Shown here one piece after another: positions 53,491 to 64,000 of a stretch of 64,000 nt of DNA. How positions within the stretch are numbered: the first letter of the stretch is position 1; each line of letters starts with the position of its first letter. The DNA comes from Streptacidiphilus rugosus AM-16 (lineage in GTDB: Bacteria > Actinomycetota > Actinomycetes > Streptomycetales > Streptomycetaceae), in contig NZ_JQMJ01000004.1 of the NCBI RefSeq assembly GCF_000744655.1, forward strand, positions 3,038,001-3,102,000. Reading direction: 5' to 3'. A model generated the notes under the pieces. The model ran no database searches. It was given only the letters and a program-made list of their open reading frames with translations, and had not been told where the DNA came from. A program made the position numbers and the translations under genes.

Positions 53491-54159
53491 TCAGCCTATT
53501 TCGAGGATCTTCTCCCGCATCGCGTAGACCACGGCCTCCATCCGGGAGTGCAGCTGCAGCTTCTCCAGGATGTTGCGCACGTGGTTCTTCACGGTGTTCT
53601 CGCTGATGAAGAGCTGCTTGGCGATGTCACGGTTGTTCAGCCCCGTCGCCACGAGCTTCAGCACCTCCATCTCGCGGTCCGTCAGCCGTGGTGCGGGCAG
53701 CAGCTCCTGCTGGTCCGTCCGCTTCTGGATCATCGACTTGAACTCGGTCAGCAGCTTGGCCGCCATGGAGGGGCTGATCTGCGACTGGCCGTCGGCGACC
53801 GCGCGGATGGCCGTGGCCACCTCGTCCGTGGAGATCTCCTTCAGCAGGTATCCGGTGGCGCCCGCCTTGATCGCCTCGTAGAGGTCCGCCTCCTCGTCGC
53901 TGATGGTCAGCATGATGATCTTCGTGCTGGGCGCGACCTCCTTGATGGCCGTGCACGCCTCGATGCCGCTGCGGCGCGGCATCCGCACATCCATCAGGAT
54001 GATGTCCGGCAGCAGATCCGCCGCCTTCTCCACCGCTTCGGCCCCGTCTCCGGCCTCGCCGACGACGGCGATGTCCTCCTCCTGGGCGAGGACGATCTCC
54101 AGTCCGCGCCGGAAGAGCGCGTGGTCGTCCACGACCAGTACCCGGATCGGCTCCACCAT
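53491..54159 (-). CDS. NarL/LuxR-family response regulator (orphan)
   Basis: A 222-residue two-component regulator. The receiver domain has the acidic pair in VVDDHALFRRG and phospho-acceptor Asp (about 57) in ILMDVRMPRRSG, with Thr in MLTIS and Lys in YLLKEIS. The output is a LuxR-type helix-turn-helix (LTDREMEVLKLVATGLNNRDIAKQLFISENTVKNHV). No sensor kinase gene is adjacent, so its partner is elsewhere or it is non-canonical. The ATG at 54159 has GGGGGAGG upstream. An apparent hpf terminator separates it from hpf. Confidence 0.9.
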   Translation of the reverse strand: MVEPIRVLVVDDHALFRRGLEIVLAQEEDIAVVGEAGDGAEAVEKAADLLPDIILMDVRMPRRSGIEACTAIKEVAPSTKIIMLTISDEEADLYEAIKAGATGYLLKEISTDEVATAIRAVADGQSQISPSMAAKLLTEFKSMIQKRTDQQELLPAPRLTDREMEVLKLVATGLNNRDIAKQLFISENTVKNHVRNILEKLQLHSRMEAVVYAMREKILEIG

Positions 54160-54235
54160 CCGGTCCTCCCCCTCGGTGGGCGGCTGTCAGCGACATGATT
54201 CCACGCTTCGCGGGAGTCGCGATCACCCGTCCACA

Positions 54236-54270
54236 GAGGGTTCCCCCGGAAGTGTGCCGGGGGAACCCTC
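54236..54270. terminator. Terminator downstream of hpf
   Basis: A perfect 14-bp stem (54236-54249 with 54257-54270) and a 7-base loop, 75 bases past the hpf stop on the minus strand and upstream of the response regulator gene. A second, looser hairpin (about 54306-54339) lies closer to hpf. Confidence 0.85.
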
Positions 54271-54345
54271 GAACGCGACGCTGTGTCGTCGCTTCGTTAC
54301 GCGGTCACGGCCTGTGTCACCACGGCGGTGACGGCCGTGGAGAGA

Positions 54346-54972
54346 CTACGCCTCGACCTTCAGGTGGATCACACCGTAGTCGTAGGCGTGCCGGCGGTAG
54401 ACCACGCTCGGCTGCTTGGTCTCCGCATCCACGAACAGGTAGAAGTCGTGGCCGACCAGCTCCATCTCGTACAGCGCCTGGTCCAGCGCCATCGGCTCGG
54501 CGGGGTGGGTCTTCTCGCGGACCACCAGCGGCCCGTCGCCCTCCACCTGCACCGATCCCTGCATCGTCTTCCTGGGCGTCGGGTTGAGCTCCTCGGCGGG
54601 AGCCTGCCCGGGAGTGTCCGACAGGGACGCGGTCGCCTCGGCGACGCTCATCGGCGCGCGCGGTCCCTTGCTGATCCGCCGCCGGTCCGCAGCCTTGCGC
54701 AACTGCGCGTCGAGCTTGGCCGAGGCCAGGTCGAGCGCGGAGTACGGGTCGGAGGAGCTCGCCTCCGCCCTGATGACCGGGCCGCGACTGTGCAGCGTGA
54801 TCTCCACCTGGTCGGCGTGGTCGGACTGGCGCGGGTTGTGTTCCTTCGAGAGCTCCACGTCGACGCTGATCACCTTGCCGTCGAGCTTGTTGATCCGCTC
54901 GAGCTTCTCGGCGACGTGCCTGCGGAACCGCTCCGGAACCTCGGTCTTGCGACCCTTGACGACGATGTCCAC
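54346..54972 (-). CDS. hpf: Long-form ribosome hibernation promoting factor
   Basis: A 208-residue long HPF. The N-terminal S30AE domain (about 1-110, DIVVKGRKTEVPERFRRHVAEKL and ADQVEITLHSRGPVIRAEA) binds the 30S decoding centre. A variable linker leads to the C-terminal dimerisation domain (ALDQALYEMELVGHDFYLFVDAETKQPSVVYRRHAYDYGVIHL), which pairs ribosomes into inactive 100S particles. I chose GTG at 54972 because CGGAG lies six bases upstream and the family begins there; ATG 54999 and GTG 55005 are alternatives adding 9-11 residues. Its position beside comF, lpqB and mtrAB matches Mycobacterium. Confidence 0.93.
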   Translation of the reverse strand: MDIVVKGRKTEVPERFRRHVAEKLERINKLDGKVISVDVELSKEHNPRQSDHADQVEITLHSRGPVIRAEASSSDPYSALDLASAKLDAQLRKAADRRRISKGPRAPMSVAEATASLSDTPGQAPAEELNPTPRKTMQGSVQVEGDGPLVVREKTHPAEPMALDQALYEMELVGHDFYLFVDAETKQPSVVYRRHAYDYGVIHLKVEA

Positions 54973-55357
54973 GCAGAACTCCGATCTTTCGCGCTTCATG
55001 CCCACGGACCCGTAGGTCCTTCGGGCCCATCGAGTACGCTGCGCCGCCCGCTCGGGGCCGGGCGGTGCGCCCCTCAGTCCCCTTCATCCCCAATCGGAAC
55101 GGTGGGAACCCCATGGAACAACGGTTCCCCGGGATCCGCCTGTCCGACTCGGGCCGAAATTTCCGACCGAGGGGGCCATATGTCCTGACCTCCCAAATTC
55201 GCGGCGCAGAGGGGTCTTGTACAGCCCCCGCGCGGTACCTACCCCCGTTCGGATGAACATCGCGTAAATGCTCCACGTCAACGGGGTGCCCGGGGCACTC
55301 TTGGCTCCGCTTCGACACCTACCTCGACCGTACCCCCGACCGCGCCGGGAGGCTCCC
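54973..55357. promoter_or_regulatory. Divergent region between hpf and comF
   Basis: 385 bases with no gene I would support. It must contain the hpf promoter and probably the comF promoter. A gggaacc/ggttccc inverted repeat (55104-55110 and 55123-55129) and an AT-richer patch around 55160-55200 are the only visible structures. No sigma-B type promoter was recognised. Confidence 0.35.
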
Positions 55358-56056
55358 GTGGAGCGGCCCTCCGTCTCGTTGCTCGACGCCGCCCTCGACC
55401 TGCTGCTGCCCGCGTGCTGCGTCGGCTGCGGTCTCGGTCACGCGCAGCTCTGCGGCCCCTGCCGGGCGCTCCTGGAGGGCGCCGAGCCGCATCTGGCGCG
55501 CCCTCTCCGGCCGCCGCCGGGGCTGCCCGAGGTCTACGCCGCGCTTCCCTACGACGGCACGGTCCGCCAGGCGCTGCTCGCCCACAAGGAACGGGGAGCC
55601 CTGCGGCTCGCTCCCGCCCTCGGCCACGCTCTGGCGCGCGCCGTCCGGGCCGCCGTCCCGCTGGATCCCGGTCACGCGGCGCCGCTGCTGCTGGTCCCGA
55701 TGCCGTCCACCGCCAGGGCGACCCGCGCCCGCGGCCACGACCCGACGACACGCCTGGCCCGCGCGGCCGCCAGGACGCTGCGCGGCTCCCATGTCCCCGC
55801 CCGTGTACTGCCCGTGCTGCGACACGCCCGCGCCGTCGCCGACCAGGCCGGCCTCGACGCGGCGGCACGCCGACGCAACCTGCGCGGCGCGCTCCGCGTG
55901 GACCGGCCCTGCCGCGAGCTGCGCTCCGGCCATGTTCTGGTGGTCGACGACCTGGTCACGACCGGCGCGAGCCTCGCCGATGCGGCCCGTGCCCTCAGCG
56001 AGGCCGGCGCGGACGTCCTGGCCGCCGCGGTGGTCGCCGCACCCACACGGCTCTGA
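55358..56056 (+). CDS. ComF family phosphoribosyltransferase-like protein
   Basis: A 232-residue ComF homologue. N-terminal cysteines (CCVGC and CGPC) form a zinc-finger-like module. The C-terminal half is a type I phosphoribosyltransferase fold with the PRPP loop VLVVDDLVTTGAS and the conserved RARGHDPTTRLARA segment. In competent bacteria ComF aids DNA uptake; in actinobacteria its role is unknown. The GTG at 55358 follows GGGAGG five bases upstream; the frame is open from 55268 but without support. It is convergent with lpqB across 42 bases. Confidence 0.87.
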   Translation: MERPSVSLLDAALDLLLPACCVGCGLGHAQLCGPCRALLEGAEPHLARPLRPPPGLPEVYAALPYDGTVRQALLAHKERGALRLAPALGHALARAVRAAVPLDPGHAAPLLLVPMPSTARATRARGHDPTTRLARAAARTLRGSHVPARVLPVLRHARAVADQAGLDAAARRRNLRGALRVDRPCRELRSGHVLVVDDLVTTGASLADAARALSEAGADVLAAAVVAAPTRL

Positions 56057-56098
56057 CGCGACACCGGCTCGGCGCCGAAGGGCCGGCGCCCGTCGCTG

Positions 56099-57931
56099 CT
56101 AGCCGGGGTAGCGGACCGCAGTCCCCTTGGGCTCGGAGCCGATCGTCGCCCAGGTCCCCACCGCCTGCTGGAAGAAGACCTGGCCGGCCTTGGCCGTCGT
56201 CGCGAAGAGCGGCTCGTCCGGCTCCCCCGGGTTGGCCGTGATGTCGGCGATGTCGGTGAGCGCCTGGAGGGTGCCGGGCGTCGGCGACGAACCGTCCATC
56301 TCGACGGAGACCACACTGGTGGTCCCCGCCTGCTGACCGACGACCACCAGACTGTCGCCGTCCTGCCACGCCAACGAGCTGACGGAGCTGATGTCCCTGG
56401 CCGTGTCGCGCAGCGCGTCCACCTCGATCTGCGGCGCACTGTCGCTCCCGGTGCGCAGCACCCGGCCGATCTGCACCTTGGTCTGCGTCCCGTCCTGGAC
56501 CAGCAGCGCCACCCGCGCCCCGTCGGGGGCGACCCTCACCTGCTGCACCACACCCTGGAGGTTCTGGACCCTGACCCGGGCCTCCCGACCGTTGATGACG
56601 ACCCGGAGCCTGGGATTCCCCGGGTCCAGATCCGCGACCCACAGCGTGCTCGTCCCGTCCCAGCTCGGCGCGGAGAACCCTCCGGGAGCCGCGCTCTGCA
56701 GCGTCGACTTGGCGGGCGCCGTCGTCGCGTGCAGCGAACTGACGTACAGCGACTGGCCGTTCTGCGACACGGACGCGACCTGCTGCAGCAGGGTCGGCGC
56801 CACCGCGAAGGAGCCGATGGTCACGTTGGCCGGAACCAGCTGCCCGTTGACGCCCGCCACCGAGGCGCCACCCCCGTTGCCGGCCGAGGGAACGACACTC
56901 GTCAGATGATGATCCGCGTTGAGGTAGTACGCGGTCCCGCCGTTCGGAGTGACCGGGTTGGCGCTGCCCTCACTGTTCGCCGTGCACCCCGCCCCGCCGC
57001 CGTGCCCCGGATAGAGCGCGACCGACTTGGGCTTGGTGACGCCCTGGACCCGCACCTCCAGCTGCGTCAGCGTGGCGTAGAACTGGGCTGCCATCGCCAG
57101 GCAGTCGCTGGCGTTCCAGTCCCCGCCGCGCCCCAGCGTCAGATACACCTTCGCCTGGTCGCTGCTGGTGTCCAGATTCACCGAGGAACCGGCCGGGAAC
57201 GGTGAGGACACGACCGGGGAGAGCCAGTCGCTGGGGCCCGCCAGCAACTGCCGCGCCGCCGTGGTCAGCGGATCGATCCGGCTGCGCAGATAGACCGGGT
57301 CGGCGACCAACGGGCTCACCCTGTTGCCGTTCAGTCCCCTGGCGGCGGGAAAGTACAGGTTCACCGACTCGTATATCCGCGAGAAGTCCTGCTGGCGGAT
57401 CAGGATGCCGTTCGGCAGCGACTTGATCCGCCACTGGCCCTTGTCGTTCTTCGCGAAGACGAAGGTCTGGGAGACCACCTGACCGGACCCGGGCGTGTAC
57501 GAGCCGTGCACGTCCAACGTGGCCGTCTCACGGCCCTCGACCGTGACGTCGGCGGTCTTGCCGTCGGCGAGGACGTCGGGCGGGGGAACCTGCACCGAGT
57601 CCAGGACGGTGACCTTGGCCTGCGGATTCCAGGCCGTGCCGTCGGCCAGGTACCGGCGCGCGACGCTGTAGTTCGCCTCGTCGCTCGCCAGACCGTCCAG
57701 AAAACCCTTGGCCAGCGCCTGCGGGTCCTCGCCGTCCTTCGGCGGGGCCGCGATCAGCTCCGCCCGGGTGTTCAGCGTGTTGCCCGTCGCCTCGGCGGAA
57801 CCGGCCGGGATCGGACCCCGGTCGGGCATCGTCGCGCAGCCGGCAAGCACCAGCACGCCCCCGGCCAGGGCGGTGCCGCGCACCACGTTCCGACGTGAAC
57901 CGGCCGCACGACGCCCGTCTCGACGTGACAT
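56099..57931 (-). CDS. lpqB: Lipoprotein LpqB
   Basis: A 610-residue lipoprotein that in actinobacteria modulates the MtrB sensor kinase. The signal peptide ends in LVLAGC (Cys about 32). A GerMN-like domain (about 200-330) with YLTLGRGGDWN is followed by a beta-propeller-like C-terminal half with WDGTSTLWVADLD and VRVAPDGARVALL. The ATG at 57931 begins one base after the mtrB stop, so the three genes mtrA-mtrB-lpqB form one operon. It acts outside the membrane. Confidence 0.93.
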   Translation of the reverse strand: MSRRDGRRAAGSRRNVVRGTALAGGVLVLAGCATMPDRGPIPAGSAEATGNTLNTRAELIAAPPKDGEDPQALAKGFLDGLASDEANYSVARRYLADGTAWNPQAKVTVLDSVQVPPPDVLADGKTADVTVEGRETATLDVHGSYTPGSGQVVSQTFVFAKNDKGQWRIKSLPNGILIRQQDFSRIYESVNLYFPAARGLNGNRVSPLVADPVYLRSRIDPLTTAARQLLAGPSDWLSPVVSSPFPAGSSVNLDTSSDQAKVYLTLGRGGDWNASDCLAMAAQFYATLTQLEVRVQGVTKPKSVALYPGHGGGAGCTANSEGSANPVTPNGGTAYYLNADHHLTSVVPSAGNGGGASVAGVNGQLVPANVTIGSFAVAPTLLQQVASVSQNGQSLYVSSLHATTAPAKSTLQSAAPGGFSAPSWDGTSTLWVADLDPGNPRLRVVINGREARVRVQNLQGVVQQVRVAPDGARVALLVQDGTQTKVQIGRVLRTGSDSAPQIEVDALRDTARDISSVSSLAWQDGDSLVVVGQQAGTTSVVSVEMDGSSPTPGTLQALTDIADITANPGEPDEPLFATTAKAGQVFFQQAVGTWATIGSEPKGTAVRYPG

Positions 57932-57932
57932 C

Positions 57933-60011
57933 TCAGGACTCTCCACGGGGCAGCTCACGGTCGTCGGTCTGGTCGGCGGAATCGGGCGCGGCCGCACAGG
58001 CGCCCCGCGGCTCCTTGGCCACGACCACCTGGGCGTTCCCCGTACCGAAGCCCGCGCCCAGCCCGGACACCGGGCCGAGATCGGCGGGATTGCTGGCCGG
58101 CAGGCCCCGGCCAGGACCCGGCAGCGCCGGAATCACCGAGCCGTAACCGAGCACGCCGCCCAGCCCCGGGCCCAGGCTCGGCTGCTGCTCCACGTCGCCC
58201 GCCGTGGCCAGCACGGCCGTCGCCCCCGCCGGGCGGGCCCGACGGTAGGGGCTGCCGGAGACGTCCAGGCCCAGGTTGCCGCGCGAGTCCTCCGGCTCCA
58301 GCGGAATCGGCGAACGCGTGATCTCGTGGCCCGCGTTGCGGGGGATCGTCAGCCGGAACTGCGAGCCGCCGCCGGGTTCACCCCAGGCGTGCAGCCAGCC
58401 TCCGTGCAGCGCGGCGTCCTCCAGGGCGATGGAGAGACCCAGCCCCGTGCCGCCCGTGGTCCGGGCACGAGCCGGATCGGCCCGCCAGAAACGGTTGAAG
58501 ACGCGGGCCGCCTCGCCGGGCTTCAGGCCGATCCCGTGGTCCCGCACGGCCACCGCGACCGCGCCGTCGCCGGCCGCGAGCCGCACCTCGATGTCGCGGC
58601 CCTCGCCGTGCTCCAGCGCGTTGACGACCAGATTGCGCAGAATCCGCTCGATCCGGCGCGGGTCAACCTCGGCCACGACCGGCTCGCCGCCGCCGATGAC
58701 ATGGACCTCACTGCCCTTGCGCTCGGCCAGCGGACCGGCGGCCTCGATGACCCGGCCCACGACGTCGCGCAGGTCGGCGGGCTCGGAGTCGAGAATCGCC
58801 GCGCCCGCATCGAAGCGGCTGATCTCCAGCAGATCCGCGAGCAGCGACTCGAAGCGGTCCAGCTGGTTCTGCAGCAGCTCGGCCGAACGCTCGGCCGAGG
58901 GGTCGTTGAAGTCCTCGCGGGACTCGTAGAGCAGGTCGGCCGCCATCCGCACGGTCGTGAGCGGCGTCCGCAGCTCGTGCGAGACGTCCGAGACGAAGCG
59001 CCGCTGGACCCGGGAGAGCTCCTCCAGCTGCCGGATCTGGGCCTGGAGCGCACCGGCCATCCGGTTGAAGGACTCGCCGAGCCTGGTGATGTCGTCGGTC
59101 CCGGAGACCTTCATCCGTTCTTCGAGGCGGCCGGAGGCCAGCTGCTCGGAGATCTCGGCGGCCATCCGGATCGGCGTGACGACCTGGCGCACGACCAGCC
59201 AGGAGATGGCGCCGAGCAGGATCACCACGAACACGCCGGCCGTCGCCAGTGTCCCGGTGACCAGGCTCAGCGTCTTGGTCTCCTGCGTGAACGGGAAGAC
59301 GTAGTAGAGCTGGTACGGGCTGCCGTCAGGAAGCGAGATCTGCTCGCCGAAGACCATCCCCGGCTCGGACGCAGAACCGTTTCGGTAACTCACGGAGGTG
59401 AAGGAGCCCTGGCGGCTGCCGGGGTTGGCCTGGACCCGCTGCTGGAGATCCGCGGGAATCGTCAGACTCGGATCCACGCCGCCGGTCACGAAAACCCCGC
59501 GCGAGGTCGGGCTGCTGCCCGAGTCGAGACCGTTGTCAGGCAGTATGCCGACGATGTCGGACGAGCCGGCACCGCTGGTGGCGAGCGCCTGCACCTCGTC
59601 GGACATGGCGTCGCCCACGTTGATGGACGTGACGCCGGACCCCGACTGCCCCGCCGGGGTGGTCTTGTGCCCGTTGTAGGCACTGCCGAGGTTGCTCGCG
59701 GCCGCCTTGGCGGCGCCGAAGCCGCTGTCCGCCTGCGTCGTGGCCGACTGCAGCTTCGCCTGCAACAGACCGTTCCGGACCTGGTTCATCACCACGACGC
59801 CCAGCAGCAGCACGACGCCGAGCGAGAGCACCAGCGTCATCGCGACGACGCGCAGCTGGATGGAGCGCCGGTACAGCCGCACGGCACGGCGGAAGGGACG
59901 ACGGAGCTGCCGGCGGACCGCCGCGAATATCGGCTTGGAACGCTCGGTCTTCGTTTCGGTCGACTGCCCGCCGTCGGTGTCGGGCTCGACGACGGGCGCC
60001 AGACCATTCAT
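57933..60011 (-). CDS. mtrB: Sensor histidine kinase MtrB
   Basis: A 692-residue membrane kinase. Transmembrane helices at about 54-77 and 252-276 enclose an extracellular sensor domain, then HAMP and the HisKA domain with His345 in SDVSHELRTPL. The ATPase domain has the N-box NLVVNALEHG, DHGIGLKPG and GGTGLGLSIA. It phosphorylates MtrA. After the catalytic domain there is a Gly/Pro/Ala-rich cytoplasmic tail of about 120 residues without recognisable fold. The ATG at 60011 is one base after the mtrA stop. The identification is secure. Confidence 0.94.
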   Translation of the reverse strand: MNGLAPVVEPDTDGGQSTETKTERSKPIFAAVRRQLRRPFRRAVRLYRRSIQLRVVAMTLVLSLGVVLLLGVVVMNQVRNGLLQAKLQSATTQADSGFGAAKAAASNLGSAYNGHKTTPAGQSGSGVTSINVGDAMSDEVQALATSGAGSSDIVGILPDNGLDSGSSPTSRGVFVTGGVDPSLTIPADLQQRVQANPGSRQGSFTSVSYRNGSASEPGMVFGEQISLPDGSPYQLYYVFPFTQETKTLSLVTGTLATAGVFVVILLGAISWLVVRQVVTPIRMAAEISEQLASGRLEERMKVSGTDDITRLGESFNRMAGALQAQIRQLEELSRVQRRFVSDVSHELRTPLTTVRMAADLLYESREDFNDPSAERSAELLQNQLDRFESLLADLLEISRFDAGAAILDSEPADLRDVVGRVIEAAGPLAERKGSEVHVIGGGEPVVAEVDPRRIERILRNLVVNALEHGEGRDIEVRLAAGDGAVAVAVRDHGIGLKPGEAARVFNRFWRADPARARTTGGTGLGLSIALEDAALHGGWLHAWGEPGGGSQFRLTIPRNAGHEITRSPIPLEPEDSRGNLGLDVSGSPYRRARPAGATAVLATAGDVEQQPSLGPGLGGVLGYGSVIPALPGPGRGLPASNPADLGPVSGLGAGFGTGNAQVVVAKEPRGACAAAPDSADQTDDRELPRGES

Positions 60012-60012
60012 G

Positions 60013-60699
60013 TCAGTTCGGCCCCGCCTTGTAGCCGACTCCGCGCACCGTCACCACGATCTCGGGCCGCTCGGGATCCCGCTCGATCTTGGACCGGAGC
60101 CGCTGCACGTGGACATTGACGAGCCGCGTGTCGGCCGCGTGACGGTAGCCCCAGACCTGCTCCAGCAGCACCTCGCGGGTGAACACCTGCCAGGGCTTCC
60201 TGGCGAGCGCGACCAGCAGGTCGAACTCCAGCGGCGTGAGCGGGATGCTGCGGCCGTCACGCTTGACGGAGTGGCCGGCCACGTCGATGACCAGATCGCC
60301 GATGGCCAACTGCTCCGGGCTCGGCTCCTCCGCCCGACGCAGACGGGCCCGCACGCGGGCGACCAGTTCCTTCGGCTTGAACGGCTTGGTCATGTAGTCA
60401 TCCGCACCGGACTCCAGGCCGACGACGACGTCGACGGTGTCGGTCTTGGCGGTGAGCATGACGATCGGCACGCCGGACTCGGCACGAATCTGCCGGCAGA
60501 CGTCGATGCCGTCCCTGCCAGGGAGCATCAGATCCAAGAGCACGAGGTCGGGCTTGACCTCACGGAAGACGGCCAATGCCTTGTCACCGTCGGCAACGAA
60601 GCTTGGCTCGAATCCCTCCCCGCGCAGCACGATGCCAAGCATCTCGGCCAGAGCAGTGTCGTCATCGACGATCAGGACGCGTCCCTTCATACCTTCCAT
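60013..60699 (-). CDS. mtrA: Response regulator MtrA
   Basis: A 228-residue OmpR/PhoB-type regulator, essential in mycobacteria and a regulator of development, cell-wall genes and antibiotic clusters in Streptomyces. The receiver has VDDD (residues 11-14) and phospho-Asp56 in LLDLMLPGRDG; the DNA-binding domain contains LTPLEFDLLVALARKPWQVFTREVLLEQVWG. The ATG at 60699 (MEGMKGRV) is preferred for its GGGAG seven bases upstream; an ATG three codons later is possible. Its promoter must lie in the 116 bases between it and the rrn terminator. It heads the mtrA-mtrB-lpqB operon. Confidence 0.95.
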   Translation of the reverse strand: MEGMKGRVLIVDDDTALAEMLGIVLRGEGFEPSFVADGDKALAVFREVKPDLVLLDLMLPGRDGIDVCRQIRAESGVPIVMLTAKTDTVDVVVGLESGADDYMTKPFKPKELVARVRARLRRAEEPSPEQLAIGDLVIDVAGHSVKRDGRSIPLTPLEFDLLVALARKPWQVFTREVLLEQVWGYRHAADTRLVNVHVQRLRSKIERDPERPEIVVTVRGVGYKAGPN

Positions 60700-60815
60700 G
60701 GTCTCATCTCCCAAACGTGACCTGGGGCACAGTCGACGAGACTTGCGCCACTCGTTCGAGCGGGACGCCCGGGACGGGAGTGACGAGAGGGAGGGACCAT
60801 ACGGGTCCGGAACGC

Positions 60816-60852
60816 AGTGAAGCCCCCTGACCTATGGTCAGGGGGCTTCACT
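60816..60852. terminator. Terminator of the rRNA operon
   Basis: A perfect 17-bp inverted repeat (60816-60832 with 60836-60852) and a 3-base loop, just beyond the 3' end of 5S rRNA on the minus strand. It insulates mtrA from rrn transcription. Confidence 0.92.
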
Positions 60853-60861
60853 GGAAAGGTT

Positions 60862-60980
60862 GTTCGGCGGCGTCCTACTCTCCCACAGGGTCCCCCCTGC
60901 AGTACCATCGGCGCTGTGAGGCTTAGCTTCCGGGTTCGGGATGTAACCGGGCGTTTCCCTCACGCTATGACCACCGAAAC
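60862..60980 (-). rRNA. rrf: 5S ribosomal RNA
   Basis: About 119 nt. The 5' GUUUCGGUGG (60980-60971) pairs with CCGCCGAAC at the 3' end (60862-60870). Internal CCCGAACCCGGAAGCUAAG and GAUGGUACUGC are the usual 5S landmarks. The ends are taken from this pairing. It is the last gene of the rrn operon, with a spacer of about 55 bases to 23S. Confidence 0.95.
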
Positions 60981-61035
60981 ACGGTGAAACAAGCGGTGAT
61001 CGCTGTCTCAGAACAGCACAGTGGACGCGTAGCAA

Positions 61036-64000
<2,965 letters not shown>

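Overview
This window is chromosomal DNA from a high-GC actinobacterium, almost certainly a member of the Streptomycetaceae. The signs are extreme GC at third codon positions, GTG and TTG starts behind purine-rich ribosome binding sites, paired PkaA/PkaB-type Ser/Thr kinases, a 180-kDa NAD-glutamate dehydrogenase, and the MtrAB-LpqB/ComF/HPF/SecA gene order that is also found in Mycobacterium (there Rv3246c to Rv3240c). The genus cannot be fixed from the sequence. The tmRNA tag (ANNKRDSFTLAA) differs from the S. coelicolor tag as I remember it, so Kitasatospora or Streptacidiphilus are as plausible as Streptomyces.

Layout. 0.1-4.8 kb: GH20 hexosaminidase, a DUF3039 protein, YqgE/AlgH, MurA and the nucleoid protein HU. 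5-11.3 kb: ACT-domain malic enzyme, a HelD/HelR-like RNA polymerase-associated helicase, an AlkZ-like winged-helix protein and a flavoprotein. 11.3-17.7 kb: trans-translation genes (ssrA, smpB), a PDZ-S41 protease, FtsX/FtsE, a 64-aa zinc-ribbon membrane peptide, a sortase-anchored (LAETG) surface protein and release factor 2. 17.7-25.1 kb: two transmembrane Ser/Thr kinases beside a divergent FHA-FtsK/SpoIIIE ATPase, a likely phosphothreonine signalling group. 25.3-33.1 kb: a GT87-like membrane glycosyltransferase and two ABC importers. One is NMT1/SsuA-like with its own ATPase; the other is a sugar importer without one. 33.3-41.4 kb: NAD-GDH and PruA (proline/glutamate catabolism) with a HAD phosphatase and a DUF6912 protein. 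41.7-45 kb: an Rv3235-family protein and SecA.

The most interesting block is 45.76-51.97 kb. It holds four minus-strand genes: a CE18/Agd3-like secreted deacetylase, a PelF-like GT4 glycosyltransferase, a polytopic membrane protein translationally coupled to it, and a GH114 lipoprotein. Together they resemble the enzymes that build and modify Pel in Gram-negative bacteria and galactosaminogalactan in Aspergillus. The block lies inside an otherwise conserved housekeeping region, between SecA and HPF.

Rightwards follow an AlkX/YcaQ-like protein, an orphan NarL-type response regulator, HPF, ComF, LpqB, MtrB and MtrA. The window ends with 5S rRNA and a 23S rRNA gene cut at its 5' end (rrn operon on the minus strand). 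Six clear copies (plus one worn copy) of a 100-140 bp inverted-repeat element sit in intergenic spaces. There is no CRISPR array, integrase, transposase or tRNA that I can see.
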